In this document: positions 62,105 through 64,000 of the stretch, one piece after another
Position numbering within the stretch: the stretch's first letter is position 1
How the letters are laid out: each line of letters starts with the position of its first letter
Source of the DNA: Aquarana catesbeiana
Lineage: Eukaryota; Chordata; Amphibia; Anura; Ranidae
Reading direction: 5' to 3'
Length of the DNA: 64,000 nucleotides
NCBI RefSeq assembly: GCF_042186555.1
Contig: NC_133332.1
Location: 205,498,609 to 205,562,608 of the forward strand
Translations under genes and position numbers: made by a program
The notes under the pieces: model-generated
The model's input: the letters and a program-made list of their open reading frames with translations, nothing else
The model's database searches: none
What the model was told of the DNA's origin: nothing

Positions 62105-63659
62105 AGTATATTTACAATTTCCTCCAACCCCTGGTTAGATCATTACCGGCCTATATTAGGGACAGCAAACATACTATTAATTTGCTCAAAGACTGTGGAT
62201 ATAGGTATGGACATTGGCTCGTTACTGCTGATGTCACGTCTTTATATACGGCGATCCCCCGTGATTGGGGTATATCTTCCGTTAAATATTTTTTATATAA
62301 AGACCCTTCACTCCCAAGGAAACAGAAAAGGTTCATAATGGACCTACTCGAGTATGCCACAACGCATAATTTCTTTTGGCACAAGAACCTTTTTTTCCTC
62401 CAAAAGAGGGGTGTAGCCATGGGGGCCAAGTTTGCCCCCAGCCTGGCTAATTTATTCATGGGCAAGTGGGAGGAGGACGTCATCTATGCCCAACGCAGAC
62501 CTGAATTAGTTCTGTGGGCAAGATACATTGATGACGTCCTCCTCCTATGGATCGGTACCCATGAATCCCTTTGTAGATTCATGGAAGATTTGAATAAGAA
62601 TGACAGAGGAATTCAATTTAACTATGAAGCTAGCCTAAGTAATGTGAACTTTTTTGATCTTAAGATAAGGGGAGAAGGTGATCGTTTGCTGACTTCCACC
62701 TATTTTAAGACCACAGACCGGAATGCATTTATACCTCATGATAGCTGTCACCATAAGGCATGGCTTGACTCAGTCCCTAAAAGTCAATACATTAGGATTA
62801 GACGTAATTGCTCTACTATAAATGATTTTAGAGCCCAATCTCAAGTCCTCACCGATAGATTTATTGAAAAGGGCTATGAGGCCTCCTTTCTTAGAGAACG
62901 TCTAGAGGAGGTGGAACAACTTGACAGAGAATCCTTACTTACAGATCAAACCAAGATAGGGACAACCAGGAATAGGGACTTTACTTGCCCCTTTATAATT
63001 CGTTATACTTACCAACATTCTTCGATCAAAAAATTGATATACAAACATTGGCATATTGTAAAAAACGACAGTATATTAGGTCCTTTACTCCCTGAAAAAC
63101 CTCAGATAGTATTTAAAGGGGTGCCGTCAATTCGAACATTTGTGGCTCCTAGTGTTTGCGACCCTCCGATAAAAATACCTATGTTTTCCTGGTAGGGTAT
63201 TATCGGTGCAGAAAATGTGTAGTTTGCACTACTAATGCTATCAAGGATCGGAAGGTGGTCTGTTTTAACTCCACCAGTACCTCACAAACTTTTCCAATCA
63301 AGTCATTTATTACTTGCTCTACTACCCATGCAGTGTATCTTTTAAACTGTCCGTGTGGGTTCCAATACGTGGGACGCACAGTGCACCCCCTTCAGGTCAG
63401 GTTAAACAAGCACATTGGAAATATTCGGAGAGGCTTTATAGGCCATCCAGTATCTAAGCATTATTTAGATGTACATGGGCGAGATCCTACGGGCACTAAA
63501 TTTATTGGTATTGATAGACTTAAACTACCATGGAGGGGTGGACCCAAAAGACGAGCCATATCCAAGCTAGAAATGGAATGGATATATAAAATCAGATGCC
63601 TTAAACCTCAAGGGCTTAATGTTGATATCGAAATCAACGTGTTTATTCATAATGCATGA
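62105..63659 (+). pseudogene. Penelope-like RT + GIY-YIG endonuclease with one frameshift
   Basis: The frame starts before the first ATG (62182) with FLQPLVRSLPAYIRDSKHTI. RT motifs are TADVTSLYTAIP (A), GVAMGAKFAPSLANLFMG (B), RYIDDVLLLWIG (C, DD intact) and NVNFFDLKI. A DNFxxxxL-like link and YKHWHIVKNDSILGPLLPEK follow. In the A-run near 63171-63176 one base is missing, which ends the first frame at 63195. The second frame (from about 63156) carries the YRCRKCVVC zinc box and the nuclease VYLLNCPCGFQYVGRTVHP, then KHIGNI and MEWIYKIRCLKPQGLNVDIE. Apart from the frameshift and the truncated N-terminus all landmarks are present. Confidence 0.9.
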
Positions 63660-64000
63660 TCACAATTTAAAGTAAAAAGTTTCTAAATAAAATTTATAAG
63701 GAACAAAATAAAACGAACAGCAATAAAACAAATAAAAAGTATGGACATTAAAAGATAAAATTATATTTTTAAAAATTATGAATGTTCTGTAAGGCTTTGT
63801 GTTTTTTACATATATTTTTTTATTTTTATTTTTCTGGGCAATGATTGTAAAGGGGGATATCTGGGATGGATATGGCTGTCTATCCTTAGATATAAATATA
63901 TTACATTTTAATGTGCCCTCTGAATTCATTATCTGTTTGCCCTTGCAAGTATTCACTAATGTCAATATTTCAAGAGTCTTTATATTACGACTATTTCACC
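63660..64000 (+). other. 3' region of PLE 3
   Basis: AT-rich non-coding tail of the PLE up to the window end. No hammerhead-like core is seen in the visible part. Confidence 0.5.

Larger units (their letters stand above)
62100..64000 (+). mobile_element. Penelope-like element (PLE 3), 5'-truncated, runs to the window edge
   Basis: A plus-strand PLE beginning inside the RT (about 62100) and continuing through the GIY-YIG domain to a stop at 63657-63659, then an AT-rich 3' region up to the edge. It is a different lineage from the 40934-51045 dimer (clearly diverged protein). One frameshift is seen. Confidence 0.85.

Overview
This is repeat-dominated nuclear DNA from a vertebrate, most likely an anuran and probably a true frog (Ranidae). 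The organism call is inference. It rests on L1/Tx1-type LINEs, CR1/L2 LINEs, Penelope-like elements (PLEs), an IR/DR Tc1 element, a Ty3-like relic, and several TTAA-ended repeats that I recognise as typical of ranid genomes. I found no host protein-coding exon, no tRNA or rRNA gene and no CRISPR array.

Layout. 1-9055 is a minus-strand pile-up: a 5' piece of one L1 (1-883) inside an almost complete L1 (884-6437), then a PLE fragment (6438-7630) fused in frame to an older L1 ORF2 (7630-9055), which carries a TTAA MITE. 9056-12232 is a plus-strand CR1/L2 LINE split by a complete Tc1 element (10165-11813). 12233-18670 is a decayed plus-strand L1 split by a second TTAA MITE. 19041-25785 is a minus-strand CR1/L2 LINE split by a 5.56-kb hAT-type element (19302-24865, 8-bp target duplication) that carries two minisatellites of about 1.4 and 2.8 kb separated by a 164-bp palindrome. 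25792-28550 is a broken Ty3-like element. 29675-31600 is a 5'-truncated L1 tail with a 16-bp target duplication and an intact 3' ORF. 31617-40720 is mainly MITEs, microsatellites and ranid repeats.

The highlight is 40921-51058: a 10.1-kb head-to-head dimer of a Penelope-like element. Its arms are 4,688 bp each and about 99.7% identical by eye. The dimer is flanked by one 13-bp target duplication and centred on a 608-bp spacer. One copy is complete (ORF1 plus RT/GIY-YIG ORF2) and the other is 5'-truncated within ORF1. Each 3' region contains a 62-nt hammerhead-ribozyme-like fold.

51059-54030 holds nested hAT-type repeats and 34-bp-class minisatellites. 55330-56600 has PLE fragments in opposite orientations and another hammerhead-like motif. 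58430-61295 is a minus-strand Jockey-superfamily LINE split by a second copy of the L1 seen at 29675. 62100-64000 is another PLE with one frameshift. The elements work as autonomous retroelements (endonuclease + RT), cut-and-paste DNA transposons, and non-autonomous passengers; their nesting gives a relative insertion order.
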